Shown in pieces: positions 39,268 through 48,026 of a stretch of 64,000 nucleotides of DNA. The notes beneath the pieces are model-generated. The model was not told the DNA's origin. It saw nothing but the letters and a program-made list of their open reading frames with translations, and made no database searches. The first letter of the stretch is position 1. Each line of letters starts with the position of its first letter. Both the position numbers and the translations under genes were made by a program. The DNA comes from Vibrio sp. 05-20-BW147 (GTDB lineage Bacteria > Pseudomonadota > Gammaproteobacteria > Enterobacterales > Vibrionaceae), in assembly GCF_013369385.1 (NCBI RefSeq), contig NZ_SZTO01000017.1:47020-111019 (forward strand), read 5' to 3'.

Positions 39268-40836
39268 ATGACTCACCGTAAGCCCCTATTCGTCGTCTTC
39301 GCCATCACATTTGTCACTGGAATGTGGTTTTGGCTCTCTTCAAGCCAAGCGACCTCGAGTGTGCTGTCTGAGGCAGAAACCCACGTAGCAGCGCCACATG
39401 CCAAAGCCATTTCGGTTGAAAACAAGGCACCAAACGCAGCAACGCCAACCCAAAACGCGAACCTTCACGTTCCGCCTCTCTTCACTCAGGCGGCAGCCAT
39501 TTTGCCTTCGCCACCATCAGAGGAAACTGGGCAAACACCAATACCAGAGGAAGAACTCGAAATCGCTCTGCCAAGCAGCGCGTCGAATACCACAGTGATT
39601 GTCTCCGACAAAGAACTTGCCAAAGGCGTTGGCGCAAACAGCAAACCTAGGCTCAATGCGGAAGTAGCCAAACAAATCCAGAGTCAGGTTTTCGGCTGGG
39701 AGCTCGATCAAGGCGCTCCCATTCGCTATTCCCTCAACATTGATCAACTGTTTGTGGATGCCGATGACGACTTTCTCACCCTCACAGTGCGTATAAACGT
39801 ACCGGGGCTCAAAGTTCGCAATCTGGATACCGTGCAGATTTTAGGCACCGTAACCCAAGCCGCAGCGCAACCCCAGTTGATGATCGCCGCGCGCGATGAT
39901 CACCACGGTAGTGATGATCAATCATGGGTAAAAGCCTATTTTGATCTGCCGGCAATTGGAGAGACGGGCGGCCAGTTTAGCCACCCACTGATTGGTCAAA
40001 CCTTCTATCGCTTAGAAACCACCCAAACCTTTGCGGGTATTCGCTACCCTTATGAGGTGATTTACTGCCAAGCGTGGAAGCTGATCAATCATCAAGTCTA
40101 TTTTGCTGCGGCGCGTAACCGTCGCCAATGCCCGAGCGATGAAGAACTTAAGTTGATTGGCGAGTTTGAGCAGCAAGACGATAAGCTGATTCTCACCAGT
40201 AGTCAGTCCGCCTTTGATGCCAAACAAACCTGGATTACTCGCCAAAGCTACCCATCCAACCTCACGGAAGGGTTGGTAAACCATCTCACCACGGTGCATG
40301 ACGGCAGCCAGTACGAAACCTACACCATGCTCACCGACAAAACCGCGATGGAGGCAAGGCTCAACGTGGAAACAGGTCGAAAGCTTTATGAGATGACCTT
40401 TTTTGACTACCTCTTTATCGACGCAGAGCAAAATTACCTTCCCGCAGAAGTCGGGAACTACATCTACGAGCGTCAAGCCGCGGACCCCACGGAGTATCAG
40501 CGCTTTGACTCCGACCTCAACATTCATCGCATCAGTGGCAGTTTTGATTGCTCCACCCTGCAGCCTTACTTTGAGCTCTCCGTCATTGCGGGTCGGGGCG
40601 ACTACGAAGATGTCATCTCCTACAGCCAAAGCGAAGATGGTGTCTCCTCGGTCGCCTGTTTTGTCTTTCCATCCGGACCAAACAAACGCTCTTTGGCCAT
40701 CAACCACGACTATCGAGATGACAATGACCTGCAACAAGGCGAGATTTACAGCTACATCCTACGGCCGAAACCGCAGTTCGCACACCTGTTGGAGGAGTTA
40801 AAAATCAATCTGATTTACCACCACCCGCAATTGTGA
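39268..40836 (+). CDS. Anchored envelope protein with cadherin-like module
   Basis: 522 residues from the ATG at 39268, nine bases after ecfP. One N-terminal hydrophobic segment (about 7-28) is a signal anchor, followed by a Pro/Ala/Thr-rich linker (about 30-130). A cadherin/He_PIG-like stretch (LFVDADDDFLTLTVRINVPG) and a C-terminal domain starting HPLIGQTFYRLE follow. The last two parts are homologous to the lipoprotein at 41974-44760. Function unknown; co-transcribed with the sigma factor, so likely part of its response or signal input. Confidence 0.75.
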   Translation: MTHRKPLFVVFAITFVTGMWFWLSSSQATSSVLSEAETHVAAPHAKAISVENKAPNAATPTQNANLHVPPLFTQAAAILPSPPSEETGQTPIPEEELEIALPSSASNTTVIVSDKELAKGVGANSKPRLNAEVAKQIQSQVFGWELDQGAPIRYSLNIDQLFVDADDDFLTLTVRINVPGLKVRNLDTVQILGTVTQAAAQPQLMIAARDDHHGSDDQSWVKAYFDLPAIGETGGQFSHPLIGQTFYRLETTQTFAGIRYPYEVIYCQAWKLINHQVYFAAARNRRQCPSDEELKLIGEFEQQDDKLILTSSQSAFDAKQTWITRQSYPSNLTEGLVNHLTTVHDGSQYETYTMLTDKTAMEARLNVETGRKLYEMTFFDYLFIDAEQNYLPAEVGNYIYERQAADPTEYQRFDSDLNIHRISGSFDCSTLQPYFELSVIAGRGDYEDVISYSQSEDGVSSVACFVFPSGPNKRSLAINHDYRDDNDLQQGEIYSYILRPKPQFAHLLEELKINLIYHHPQL

Positions 40837-40857
40837 AATTGAGCCCAACAAACGGGA

Positions 40858-41721
40858 TTAGAAGTTCCACAACGCTTGTAATCCCGTATTGAGTGTCCAA
40901 GTTTGTGCTTCTGGCAACCAAGCTTGACCTTGCTTCTCCACACCACTTGCTGTGGTATACATCACTCGTTGCGGATCAGACTCGAAACGTTTCTCGTAAC
41001 CGAGCATCACAAACCACCCCAAATGCAAACCTGGCATGATCTGATAGCTAAGGGTTGCTTCCGCATTGGTTCTAAAACCGAAGTCGTTAAATTGAATGTC
41101 TTCAAAACGTGAGTTTTCAGTGACACTCCAAATCGGCACACCGAATATCCAACGGCCACTAACACGCCAATCGCTCTCCCCATACAGGTGGCCAGAATCG
41201 TAAGCTAAGCCAGCATCGAGGAAAATATCCGTCGATTTCTCTTCCCACGTATTGCCTTCGCGAAACACATCATTGACGTAACCATTGTGGTTTTTCAGGC
41301 CATAGCGTTTGTAGGTTTGATAGCTCAATGACGTCCCAGCCAACACACGCCAGTTATCTTGCAGTTTGTAGTGCAGCAAAATGTTGGTTGCCGCTTTCAA
41401 GTATTCAAACTGATTGGTTTGAATTCGCGTACCGTCTTTCTGCCACTCTTCAGTGGCGCTCATCGGCGAAAAGGTCGCTAACGCATCGATGGAAAAATCG
41501 TAACGCGCATTGATGTGGTAAAGCCCTCCCGTGTTTAGCACCGGGCTCACCACGCTGGCATCGGAATCTAAGCCGGGAAACAACTCTTCATACACCACAT
41601 TCTCAAAGCCAAGGGTAAAGTAAGAGTAACCATATTTGCTCTTATCAAGGGTCACTTGCGCCTCAGCCGCTGAAGAGCCCAAACACGCACCAATCATGAT
41701 TAACCTAACCCACTGTTTCAT
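40858..41721 (-). CDS. Outer-membrane beta-barrel protein
   Basis: 287 residues. A signal peptide (about 1-21, cleavage near AEA-QV) is followed by alternating aromatic/hydrophobic strands and a C-terminal Phe, typical of an outer-membrane barrel. The ribosome-binding site AAGAAGGAGATAACA is very strong. No specific porin family is recognised. Convergent with the sigma-factor operon and divergent from the lipoprotein gene. Confidence 0.75.
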   Translation of the reverse strand: MKQWVRLIMIGACLGSSAAEAQVTLDKSKYGYSYFTLGFENVVYEELFPGLDSDASVVSPVLNTGGLYHINARYDFSIDALATFSPMSATEEWQKDGTRIQTNQFEYLKAATNILLHYKLQDNWRVLAGTSLSYQTYKRYGLKNHNGYVNDVFREGNTWEEKSTDIFLDAGLAYDSGHLYGESDWRVSGRWIFGVPIWSVTENSRFEDIQFNDFGFRTNAEATLSYQIMPGLHLGWFVMLGYEKRFESDPQRVMYTTASGVEKQGQAWLPEAQTWTLNTGLQALWNF

Positions 41722-41973
41722 TGTTATCTCCTTCTTTTTTGGGCTCCGATGTTAACCCTGTCGAACCATTTGCCAACCCCGCTATTGATAAAAAAATTAA
41801 AATAAATTTTACGGTTTTTTCGCTGTTTTTCGTGCCTTGAAACTCCCGCTCTAACCGGATAAAAAAGCCCCGAAATTCTCCCTTCTTTCGCATGATTTAT
41901 AAAAAGAGGAAAGAAGACTCTAACGATGTGCGTTATTCAATTTAGTCAGAATAAAGAAGCAAAGGACTCTTAG

Positions 41974-44760
41974 ATGAAAAAGGTTAGTTTACTAGCAGCG
42001 TCAGTGGCGATCGCCCTCACCGGTTGTGGCGGTTCAGACAGTGGTTCAGGTTCAAATGGCAACGTTGCACCTGGCGGTGTTATCGTGACAGGCTTTGACG
42101 GTTACTTTAACAATGCCGTGGTGTTTGCTGACACCAACAATAACGGTGCATTTGATGTTAACACAGACCAAATTCTAGGTCTGACTGCGCCTTTAAAAGG
42201 CAAAGATGGTCAGCTTGAAATCAAAACAGCAGAATTCAACGCTATCAAAGAAAAACAAACACGCCTAGGCCTACAAACGCTAGTTCCTGGTGGCAATGTG
42301 CAAACCGCGCTAATTGCGAAAGACCCATCGCTTTACGCAGGTAAATACACTATCGACATGGACCACCCGACTCAAGCCATGGCACACGAGGTCGCCCTAT
42401 TCACTCTACCTGGCGAAAAAGTAATTTCACCACTGACTGACCTTGTTGTGGTTCAAGCGGGTGCTAACCCAACCGAAGAAATAATTGCGCAAGCAAAAAA
42501 GAAAGTGAACGAAACGCTCGGTATTAGCGGCGACACTGCCTTTAGCGATGTGATTGCCGCACAGAACCATACGCTGCACAAAACCGCACAGATTCTAACT
42601 GAATCAAAAGTGAAAGCAGAGAAGAACTCCGGCACTTATGATGCAGAAACCGCTCTTATCATCGCGCAAGAAGCCACCACAATTGTTAATGATGCAAATA
42701 ACGCGGACAAACTTGATGATCCAAGCTTTAAGCCTACCGTTGAAGTAGAAAATGGCCAAGCAACCGTAACCATCAACAACAAACTGAGCGTAAACAGCAA
42801 TGTGGAAGCGCAAGTTCGCACCTCGCTAAGCACAGCGCAAGAGTCACACACCATTGCTCTAGACATCAACACCAGCGCGGAAATCAATGGCAAAACGGTG
42901 AACCTATTCTCCGATAAAGATGCTAATGAAATCACGGTTACCGTGGAAGTGATTGACTACGATACCAACCAAGTCATTCTGTCATCTGTTGGCGAGAATG
43001 GCGCTGTTATCCATGTTGATGGTGATCTAACCAAAGGTGGTACGCTACAAGAACGTCTATCTTACATGGTGAAAGTCAGTGCCAATGACATTAATAGCGA
43101 TAAGAAAGTGGTCGGTAATGCTGCGGCCATCTTCAACCTAAAAGTCGCGATCCCAAACAGTGCACCAGTGGTCGACCAAAGCATCGCGGCTACCATGCAA
43201 GAGTGGATTGGCAGTATTGAGCTATTTGCTGGGACTGAGTTAACCGAGCAAGAAGAGATGTCAATTGATGGCCTATTTACCGATGCCGACGATGACAACT
43301 TGACATACACGGCAAAAACATCAGTTAAAGGTCTCAACGCGCTTATCATTAACAATCAAGGCCAAAACCGTTTACGTATCGAAGGTAAGCCTGAGCAAGT
43401 TTATGCGGCAGGCGAAACCATTACCGTTGAAGCCTTTGATGGTAAAGAGCGCACAGCAATCGCTTTTAAACTCGCCGCTGTGGAAGAAGCACCAGTCCCA
43501 AGCTTTAGCGTAAACAACGCAGAACTTGCAAACCTACAAAGCGAAATCACATCACAGCTTGTTGACCTCAAAGTGAATAAGCCGCTGCCAAGCGTGCAGC
43601 TCAGCATCACACTGGATGATATTTTTAAAGCCGTTAACGCTCATGGTCCTGTTGAATACTTCGCTGGTATGAAAGGGGAAAATCAAGATCACAATACCAG
43701 TGTTGCGGGTATTAAGGTCGCAGTTGACAACATGGGTGTTCTAACCATCTCGGGCACACCTCTAGAAGCAAGTACCAACGGTGAGTTTTATATTGCTGCT
43801 GGGATCTACCCAGATGCGGAAGATGGTGTTATTTCAGAAATGACGCGCATTGCACTTCCTGAAGTGAAAGCCGTTGTGACACCTCCATCCGAGACTCACC
43901 CACTGGAAGGAAAAACTTGGTATCGCCTCGAGCATGGTAGTGGCACACCTGAGGAAAAACTCCCTTACAGTCGTATCTGGTGTGACACACTGCACTTTGA
44001 AAACGGAAAAGTTTCGGGTAACTACCGCACCATGAGCAACTTAACCCAATGTGGCGAGTTAGCGGAAAACTCTTGGTCTAATGGCACATATCGCGTTGAA
44101 GGGGATCAAGTCATTGCCCAATTTGGTGATGATCCCGACGCAACGCTGACAATTAGAGACGCAGATGACATTGCCCCTGGGGCAAAAGTCCTGTTCTGGA
44201 CTTCGGACGAAGGAACCGAGCGTTATACCTTGTTTAGCAATAAGTCAGACGCAGAAGCACGCATTCAAATCCGATCGGATGATGGTCCAGAAAAGCGTTT
44301 TTTCAATATGCCGCTTCCAACTGAGGTTAATGGCGTAGAAGCGCTCGGCATGGTCTCTCTATCGCTGCTGAGAAACAATAATCCAGATGATACAGGGGCA
44401 ATGAATGCAAACTTAACGTTGGAGTTCCCAGATCAAAACTTTACTTGTGAAAACGTACAAGAGTTCTATGAGAACTTTATTATCACAGGTCCAGGGCTGG
44501 TCACAGAAACCACCGATTACAACACGGGGAACGTTTACAAAACTTACGGTGTTTATTCGGGGAACCAATGGGGAACTTCTCTAGAATGCCATCCTAATCA
44601 CGAAAATGGTGTCGAACACGCTACCATTGATTTCGACTTACCTGAACTAACTACACATGGTTTATATAGCTTTATCGGCAAAGTAAAGAGCCATCAAGGC
44701 GAATACATTGAAGCCATCAAGTTCAACATGACTTGGACAGGTACTGGCAACAACGAATAA
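41974..44760 (+). CDS. Large lipoprotein with cadherin-like repeats
   Basis: 928 residues. The lipobox ALTGC with Cys18 is followed by a Gly/Ser-rich spacer. An Asp/Asn-rich segment FADTNNNGAFDVNTDQ (about 52-67) is of the EF-hand or Ca-binding type. Cadherin/He_PIG-like stretches include LFTDADDDNLTYTAKTSVKG (about 430-510), and the C-terminal domain begins HPLEGKTWYRLE (about 643). That domain and the preceding module are shared with the protein at 39268-40836. Likely surface-exposed adhesin or matrix lipoprotein; function not known. Confidence 0.82.
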   Translation: MKKVSLLAASVAIALTGCGGSDSGSGSNGNVAPGGVIVTGFDGYFNNAVVFADTNNNGAFDVNTDQILGLTAPLKGKDGQLEIKTAEFNAIKEKQTRLGLQTLVPGGNVQTALIAKDPSLYAGKYTIDMDHPTQAMAHEVALFTLPGEKVISPLTDLVVVQAGANPTEEIIAQAKKKVNETLGISGDTAFSDVIAAQNHTLHKTAQILTESKVKAEKNSGTYDAETALIIAQEATTIVNDANNADKLDDPSFKPTVEVENGQATVTINNKLSVNSNVEAQVRTSLSTAQESHTIALDINTSAEINGKTVNLFSDKDANEITVTVEVIDYDTNQVILSSVGENGAVIHVDGDLTKGGTLQERLSYMVKVSANDINSDKKVVGNAAAIFNLKVAIPNSAPVVDQSIAATMQEWIGSIELFAGTELTEQEEMSIDGLFTDADDDNLTYTAKTSVKGLNALIINNQGQNRLRIEGKPEQVYAAGETITVEAFDGKERTAIAFKLAAVEEAPVPSFSVNNAELANLQSEITSQLVDLKVNKPLPSVQLSITLDDIFKAVNAHGPVEYFAGMKGENQDHNTSVAGIKVAVDNMGVLTISGTPLEASTNGEFYIAAGIYPDAEDGVISEMTRIALPEVKAVVTPPSETHPLEGKTWYRLEHGSGTPEEKLPYSRIWCDTLHFENGKVSGNYRTMSNLTQCGELAENSWSNGTYRVEGDQVIAQFGDDPDATLTIRDADDIAPGAKVLFWTSDEGTERYTLFSNKSDAEARIQIRSDDGPEKRFFNMPLPTEVNGVEALGMVSLSLLRNNNPDDTGAMNANLTLEFPDQNFTCENVQEFYENFIITGPGLVTETTDYNTGNVYKTYGVYSGNQWGTSLECHPNHENGVEHATIDFDLPELTTHGLYSFIGKVKSHQGEYIEAIKFNMTWTGTGNNE

Positions 44761-44781
44761 TTGTTACCATAGAAAAACACC

Positions 44782-44802
44782 AAGCCCCGCATCGCGGGGC
44801 TT
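44782..44802 (+). terminator. Terminator of the large lipoprotein gene
   Basis: AAGCCCCGC pairs with GCGGGGCTT around ATC, followed by ATTTGTTTT, 22 bases after the stop. Confidence 0.85.
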
Positions 44803-44824
44803 ATTTGTTTTGGGTGTCATCCAA

Positions 44825-45769
44825 CTACTTCACACACAGCACATTGAGCAATGAAGAGCCTTTTACTTGCGTCACACGACCATCAGTAAAAAAGCCTTTG
44901 TTCCCTCGCCCCCAATAAGGCAACTGCATTGGCCACAGCTGGTTTTCCATCACTTTTGAATCCAATAAGGTGAGGAACTCCTCTTCAGTTAATAAACGCA
45001 TGTGCAGATCGCTGCACACCACTTCCGCACTGCTGTAATCCAAACGATTCCACGCTTGATTATGCTCCATGTAAAATTGGTGTTTATCATCCATTAAGTA
45101 AGGCACCACATAAGTACGGCCTTTTAACTCGGCACTTTTACGAATGTCGATGGATGAAGAGTCGTCGTTACTGCGCTTAGCTGGTGTTGTGGCCAAGGTC
45201 GCCTGTGCAGGAGCTGCTATTGGCTTGTTGGCCGCAGCCGGTGCTTTCGGTAGAATTTTGGGGGCGGCAGGTTTGGTTATCGCTTTCGGCTCTTTGCTTG
45301 CCGTGACCGGTTTTGCCGCAGAATGTGGCTTAACAACTCGAATAAAGGCTTCTCGGTAATCGCCCAGTTTTTTGACCTGTTTAAGATCTTTGCTGGCTTG
45401 AGCAAAAGATTGATACGGGCCAATTAAGCAACGATAGGTTTTGTTTTCCGGTTTCATCCACACATCGGTGGTGATCTGCTTGTAAAGCGGTTTGGCGTCG
45501 GCCAGTGGCATTGGCTGATTTAAGACGCCACATTGAATCCAAAAGAAATCCTCTTTGCCGCTTTTGGGCGCTTTTTTACCCCAAACACCATCGCCAATCG
45601 GGCAGGCTTTATCTAACATGGGTAATTCGTTGGTGCTTGCCTGTGTGGCTTCACATAGAAAGCCTTCCGCCGCTGCAGGAGTAGCAACACCAAAAAAGCA
45701 CAATGCCGCCATCAACCACAATCGTTGAGGTTTGAAGATCGGCAAGCGCGCCGATTTGCTTAGTTCCAT
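44825..45769 (-). CDS. Exported SPOR-like protein, unknown
   Basis: 314 residues with an N-terminal signal (about 15-34, ATPAAA). A Cys-containing region resembling a SPOR-type domain (YRCLIGPYQSFAQASKDLKQ) lies at about 90-140. An Ala/Pro/Lys-rich linker (about 140-205) and a C-terminal domain (about 210-314) with two Cys follow. If it is a true SPOR protein it would bind denuded peptidoglycan, but the match is only by eye. Confidence 0.7.
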   Translation of the reverse strand: MELSKSARLPIFKPQRLWLMAALCFFGVATPAAAEGFLCEATQASTNELPMLDKACPIGDGVWGKKAPKSGKEDFFWIQCGVLNQPMPLADAKPLYKQITTDVWMKPENKTYRCLIGPYQSFAQASKDLKQVKKLGDYREAFIRVVKPHSAAKPVTASKEPKAITKPAAPKILPKAPAAANKPIAAPAQATLATTPAKRSNDDSSSIDIRKSAELKGRTYVVPYLMDDKHQFYMEHNQAWNRLDYSSAEVVCSDLHMRLLTEEEFLTLLDSKVMENQLWPMQLPYWGRGNKGFFTDGRVTQVKGSSLLNVLCVK

Positions 45770-45884
45770 AACTTCACTCTACCCGTTTCATCAATGAATT
45801 TGTTCAGTGACGCTCAGACTGCTGCCTACAACACGTTGCAAGGCCAAAAATTTGCCGCGTCCTGGTGAATAAAAAATGACAAGC

Positions 45885-45915
45885 AAAAAAAGAGCCGTAA
45901 TTGGCTTACGACTCT
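45885..45915 (-). terminator. Terminator of the peptide ABC operon
   Basis: On the minus strand AGAGTCGTAA pairs with TTACGGCTCT and is followed by a run of seven T. Confidence 0.88.
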
Positions 45916-45956
45916 TAGTTTAGGTAGTTTTCCGATTATAAATCAATCAGCTCAGA

Positions 45957-46895
45957 TCACCCTTTGTAGATTTTTGGGTTAAATACGTCACGTAACCAGT
46001 CACCCAATAGGTTGATCACTAACACCAGCGTCACCAGCACAATGCCTGGGAAGGCGGTGATCCACCAAGCGCCGGAGAAGATGTAGTTAAAACCAATGCT
46101 GATCAACGCACCCAGTGACGGTTGGTCAACGGGCAAACCCAGTCCTAAGAACGAGAGCGCCGCTTCCGACATGATCGCGTTGGCGACTTGCACGGTTGAG
46201 ATAACCAAAATCGGTGATAAACAGTTCGGCAGAATATGACGGAACATGATGCGCGGTGCTTTAAAGCCCATCACACGCGCTGCTTCAACGTACTCTTTCT
46301 TCTTCTCCGCCAATACCGAGGCGCGGATCGTACGTGCGTATTGTGGCCATTCCGCCACACCGATGATCACCACCAGCATCACCACCGCATATTGGCTGTA
46401 GAAATCACTGCCGAAACTGGCTTTAAAAATCGCCGAGACAATAATCGCCACCATCATGGTCGAGAAGGAGAGCTGAACATCGGCAAAACGCATCAAGAAG
46501 TTGTCAATGCGGCCACCAAAGTAACCCGCTGACAGGCCAATCACGATACCCAAAAACAGCTGCAGCGCCACCGCCATAAAGCCGATGGTTAACGATAAAC
46601 GCGAACCGTATAGGATGGTGGAAAGAATATCGCGACCTTGCTCATCGGTGCCCAGCACGAAGTTGTCATCACCGCCTTCCATCCAAGATGGCGGTAGCTC
46701 CGCGTCCATAATGTCAATCGATGAGAGATCATAGGGGTTGCTCGGCGCGATTAACGGCGCGGCAATCGCCAACAGCAAAAACAGCATGAACACCGCGAAG
46801 CTGCTCATCGCCACTTTGTCGCGTTTAAAATAGTAAAGAAAATCCGATTCTTTAAAGCGTTCCCATACAGAAGGAGCTTTATTAACGTGTTCCAT
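45957..46895 (-). CDS. Peptide ABC transporter permease (DppC/OppC-like)
   Basis: 312-residue permease with six predicted helices. An N-terminal OppC_N segment (about 22-70) precedes the BPD_transp_1 domain; the EAA loop is EYVEAARVMGFKAPRIMFRH. Two bases separate it from the DppB-like gene. Last gene of the operon. Confidence 0.9.
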   Translation of the reverse strand: MEHVNKAPSVWERFKESDFLYYFKRDKVAMSSFAVFMLFLLLAIAAPLIAPSNPYDLSSIDIMDAELPPSWMEGGDDNFVLGTDEQGRDILSTILYGSRLSLTIGFMAVALQLFLGIVIGLSAGYFGGRIDNFLMRFADVQLSFSTMMVAIIVSAIFKASFGSDFYSQYAVVMLVVIIGVAEWPQYARTIRASVLAEKKKEYVEAARVMGFKAPRIMFRHILPNCLSPILVISTVQVANAIMSEAALSFLGLGLPVDQPSLGALISIGFNYIFSGAWWITAFPGIVLVTLVLVINLLGDWLRDVFNPKIYKG

Positions 46896-46897
46896 GA

Positions 46898-47875
46898 TTA
46901 TGCTCCTTTGCCTGTTAAGTTCACGGTCGGGTTGATTAAGCCATACAGCAGGTCAACGATGGTGTTGGTCACCACGAAAATCAGTCCGACAAAAATGACG
47001 TAAGCGGTGATCAGTGGGGTATCCACGCGGTTGATCGCCTCAAGGAAAAGGAAGCCCGTTCCCGGCCATTGGAACACGGTTTCAGTCAAAATGGTGTACG
47101 CCACCATGGTACCAATCTGCACGCCACCAACGGTTAACACTGGCAGCATGGTATTTTTGAGCGCATGTTGGTAATAAATTTTGTTCAGCGCGAGACCTTT
47201 CGCCTTGGCAAATTTGATGTATTCCGAACTCAGCACTTCCAGCATTTCTGAACGCACCAGACGAATAAACAGTGGCAGCATGATCGACGCCAACGCGATA
47301 CAAGGCAGCACTAAGTGCTTTAAGCCATCAATAGTAAAAAAGCCCGATTCCCAACCGAGTAGGTTATACGTTTCCCCTCGCCCATAGGATGGCAGCCATT
47401 GCAGCTCAATCGAGAAGACGTACATCAGCATGATCGCGGTTAAGAAGACGGGGATCGAAATACCGATGCTGCTGCCTGCCATGACCACTTTGGTAAAGAA
47501 ACTCTTCGGATGAATCGCGGAATAAACCCCAAGCGGGATCGAAAAGACGATGATTAATACGGTCGCGCCAAACACCAACTCTAGGGTGGCAACGAGTTTA
47601 TCAAGAATCACATCCACCGCAGGACGTTTAAAAAAGTATGAAGTGCCTAAATCGCCCTGCAATGCAGCGCCGATAAAGCGTGTGTATTTGGTGATAAAGG
47701 GATCGTTTAGACCAAGTTCATCTCGCAGCGCTTGGCGCTCTGCTTCTGAAACTGACTGGCCCACTAGCTCACGCAACGGGTCGCCTAGGTTATCCTGAAT
47801 GGCAAACGCCACTAAACTGATCACAAACATCACTATCAGTGCCTGAAACAGGCGCTTGACCAGAAACGAAAACAT
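46898..47875 (-). CDS. Peptide ABC transporter permease (DppB/OppB-like)
   Basis: 325-residue permease with six predicted helices; the EAA loop is EYIKFAKAKGLALNKIYYQH. The N-terminus FLVKRLFQALIVMFVISLVAF is typical of DppB/OppB. It follows the binding-protein gene after 151 bases that contain a hairpin. Confidence 0.9.
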   Translation of the reverse strand: MFSFLVKRLFQALIVMFVISLVAFAIQDNLGDPLRELVGQSVSEAERQALRDELGLNDPFITKYTRFIGAALQGDLGTSYFFKRPAVDVILDKLVATLELVFGATVLIIVFSIPLGVYSAIHPKSFFTKVVMAGSSIGISIPVFLTAIMLMYVFSIELQWLPSYGRGETYNLLGWESGFFTIDGLKHLVLPCIALASIMLPLFIRLVRSEMLEVLSSEYIKFAKAKGLALNKIYYQHALKNTMLPVLTVGGVQIGTMVAYTILTETVFQWPGTGFLFLEAINRVDTPLITAYVIFVGLIFVVTNTIVDLLYGLINPTVNLTGKGA

Positions 47876-47946
47876 TCCTTGCCCCTTTTGCTATCCATGA
47901 CTATGCCCGTTCGCTATCACGGCCATATAAACTTCAGTCTGAAAAC

Positions 47947-47980
47947 GGCGCTCAACCCGACTGAAACAAAGTTGAGCGCC
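47947..47980 (-). promoter_or_regulatory. Intercistronic hairpin after the binding-protein gene
   Basis: A 10-bp stem (47947-47956 with 47971-47980) with a 14-base loop is followed on the minus strand by GTTTTC. Probably a leaky terminator or mRNA-stabilising structure that keeps permease expression below that of the binding protein. Confidence 0.55.
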
Positions 47981-48026
47981 TAAAATCACTCATCCCACCC
48001 AACGCTTGAGTGGGAGAAAGCGAGTG

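Noticed and set aside
41836..41865. ECF-type promoter (TGAAAC, 16-base spacing, CGGAT-like) before the large lipoprotein gene
   Set aside because: The match is loose, and I found no similar element before the kinase operon to support it as an EcfP promoter.
41705..41893. 62-codon minus-strand ORF upstream of the outer-membrane protein gene
   Set aside because: It overlaps the barrel gene's start and strong ribosome-binding site and lies in its promoter region; no family features.
41974..44760. Chromosome-partitioning (ParA) role for the large lipoprotein
   Set aside because: Such labels occur for this envelope family, but there is no Walker motif and a lipobox is present.
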